Positions 6,044 through 6,680 of a stretch of 6,680 nt of DNA are shown piece after piece; position 1 is the stretch's first letter; every line of letters starts with the position of its first letter. The stretch is from an uncultured Bacteroidota bacterium. Its GTDB lineage: Bacteria > Bacteroidota > Bacteroidia > Bacteroidales > P3. Under the pieces are notes generated by a model. It made no database searches. It was not told the origin of the DNA and was given only the letters and a program-made list of their open reading frames with translations. Location: assembly GCA_900546465.1 (NCBI GenBank), contig URCX01000109.1, forward strand, positions 1-6,680, in the 5' to 3' direction. Both the position numbers and the translations under genes were made by a program.

Positions 6044-6680
6044 ATGCATATAGACATCATTACACTTTTCCCTGACATGTTCACGGAAATATTCTCGCAA
6101 AGCATACTGAAACGAGCCAAAGAAAAGGCTTTGTTTACCGTTGGAATACATAACCTTAGAGACTATTCCTTAAATAAAAACAAGAACGTTGACGACTACC
6201 CCTATGGCGGAGGAGCCGGCATGGTCATGCAGATTGAACCTGTGGACAACTGCTTAAAGCAACTGCAAGCCGAGAGAAGTTACGACGAAGTGATTTATAC
6301 CGCACCCGATGGAGAACAATTATCACAAAGCGTTTGCAATGAGTTGGCTTTGAAAGAGAATCTCTGCATCCTCTGCGGACATTACAAAGGAGTAGATGAA
6401 AGGATAAGAGAACACCTTGTTACAAGGGAGATTTCCATAGGAGATTACGTACTTAGTGGAGGAGAATTGGCAGCAGCAGTAATCGCAGACAGTGTAGTAA
6501 GACTACTGCCCGGAGTTCTGAACGACGAAAGTTCCGCACTGACGGATTCATTTCAACAAGGCTTGGTCTCTCCACCCGTTTACACCCGTCCCGCAGACTA
6601 TAAAGGTTGGAAAGTACCCGACATACTACTCTCCGGCAATGATAAACTGATAGATAAGTGGCGATTTGAACAATCCTTGG
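6044..6680 (+). CDS. trmD: tRNA (guanine-37-N1)-methyltransferase (3' end outside window)
   Basis: This enzyme transfers a methyl group from S-adenosylmethionine to N1 of G37, next to the anticodon, and so prevents +1 frameshifting. The first 212 codons are present and the frame is open to the window edge. Only a short C-terminus is likely to be missing, as family members have about 225-255 residues. The start MHIDIITLFPDMF is typical. The SPOUT trefoil-knot region shows YGGGAGMVM (54-62), LCGHYKGVDERI (110-121) and EISIGDYVLSGGELAA (129-144). By alignment from memory with E. coli TrmD, R153 and D168 (in LTDSF) match the catalytic Arg154 and Asp169 with the same 15-residue spacing. PPVYTRPADYKGW (177-189) and VPDILLSGND (191-200) follow. 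It is divergent from the exported-protein operon. Confidence 0.97.
   Translation, partial: MHIDIITLFPDMFTEIFSQSILKRAKEKALFTVGIHNLRDYSLNKNKNVDDYPYGGGAGMVMQIEPVDNCLKQLQAERSYDEVIYTAPDGEQLSQSVCNELALKENLCILCGHYKGVDERIREHLVTREISIGDYVLSGGELAAAVIADSVVRLLPGVLNDESSALTDSFQQGLVSPPVYTRPADYKGWKVPDILLSGNDKLIDKWRFEQSL

Noticed and set aside
5851..6120. 90-codon N-terminal extension of the exported-protein frame on the minus strand
   Set aside because: It would cover the promoter box and overlap the trmD start antisense, and it would bury a good signal peptide that begins at the ATG at 5850.

Overview
The window looks like chromosomal DNA of a member of the Bacteroidota, most probably order Bacteroidales. 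The reasons are a textbook TAnnTTTG -7 promoter box, A-rich leaders that mostly lack Shine-Dalgarno sites, signal peptides ending in an Ala-Gln cleavage junction, and Bacteroidales-style versions of AroE, the TPR protein and DedA. I do not assign a genus. No rRNA, tRNA, CRISPR array, complete insertion sequence or phage gene is visible.

Layout. Bases 2-1126 (+) hold three tightly packed genes: the 3' end of a metallo-beta-lactamase-fold RNA-processing-type protein, a small exported thioredoxin-fold protein that starts inside its stop codon (ATGA), and aroQ (type II 3-dehydroquinase), which starts inside the thioredoxin gene. Bases 1127-1237 are a convergent gap with a hairpin. Bases 1238-5850 (-) form what looks like one four-gene operon. 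In transcription order it is an exported protein of unknown function, a cytoplasmic TPR protein, a DedA-family membrane protein with an added signal peptide, and aroE (shikimate dehydrogenase, GTG start). The spacings are 18 bp, an 8 bp overlap and 1 bp. Bases 5851-6043 are a divergent promoter region. From 6044 to the right edge lies trmD (+), cut off by the window.

How the genes relate. AroQ and AroE catalyse consecutive steps of the shikimate pathway (dehydroquinate to dehydroshikimate to shikimate) and sit tail to tail across a 111 bp gap. TrmD methylates G37 of tRNA. The less understood part is the minus-strand operon. It joins a DedA protein (a family that includes undecaprenyl-phosphate flippases) to an exported protein that has an internal duplication and a BamE/SmpA-like C-terminus, and to a TPR scaffold. 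A joint envelope role for these three is my inference, not shown by the sequence.

Most of the window is ordinary housekeeping DNA. The best candidates for something undescribed are the 474-residue exported protein, the two-CEDC thioredoxin-fold protein and the signal-peptide-bearing DedA. I see no defence system or other clearly novel multi-gene system.
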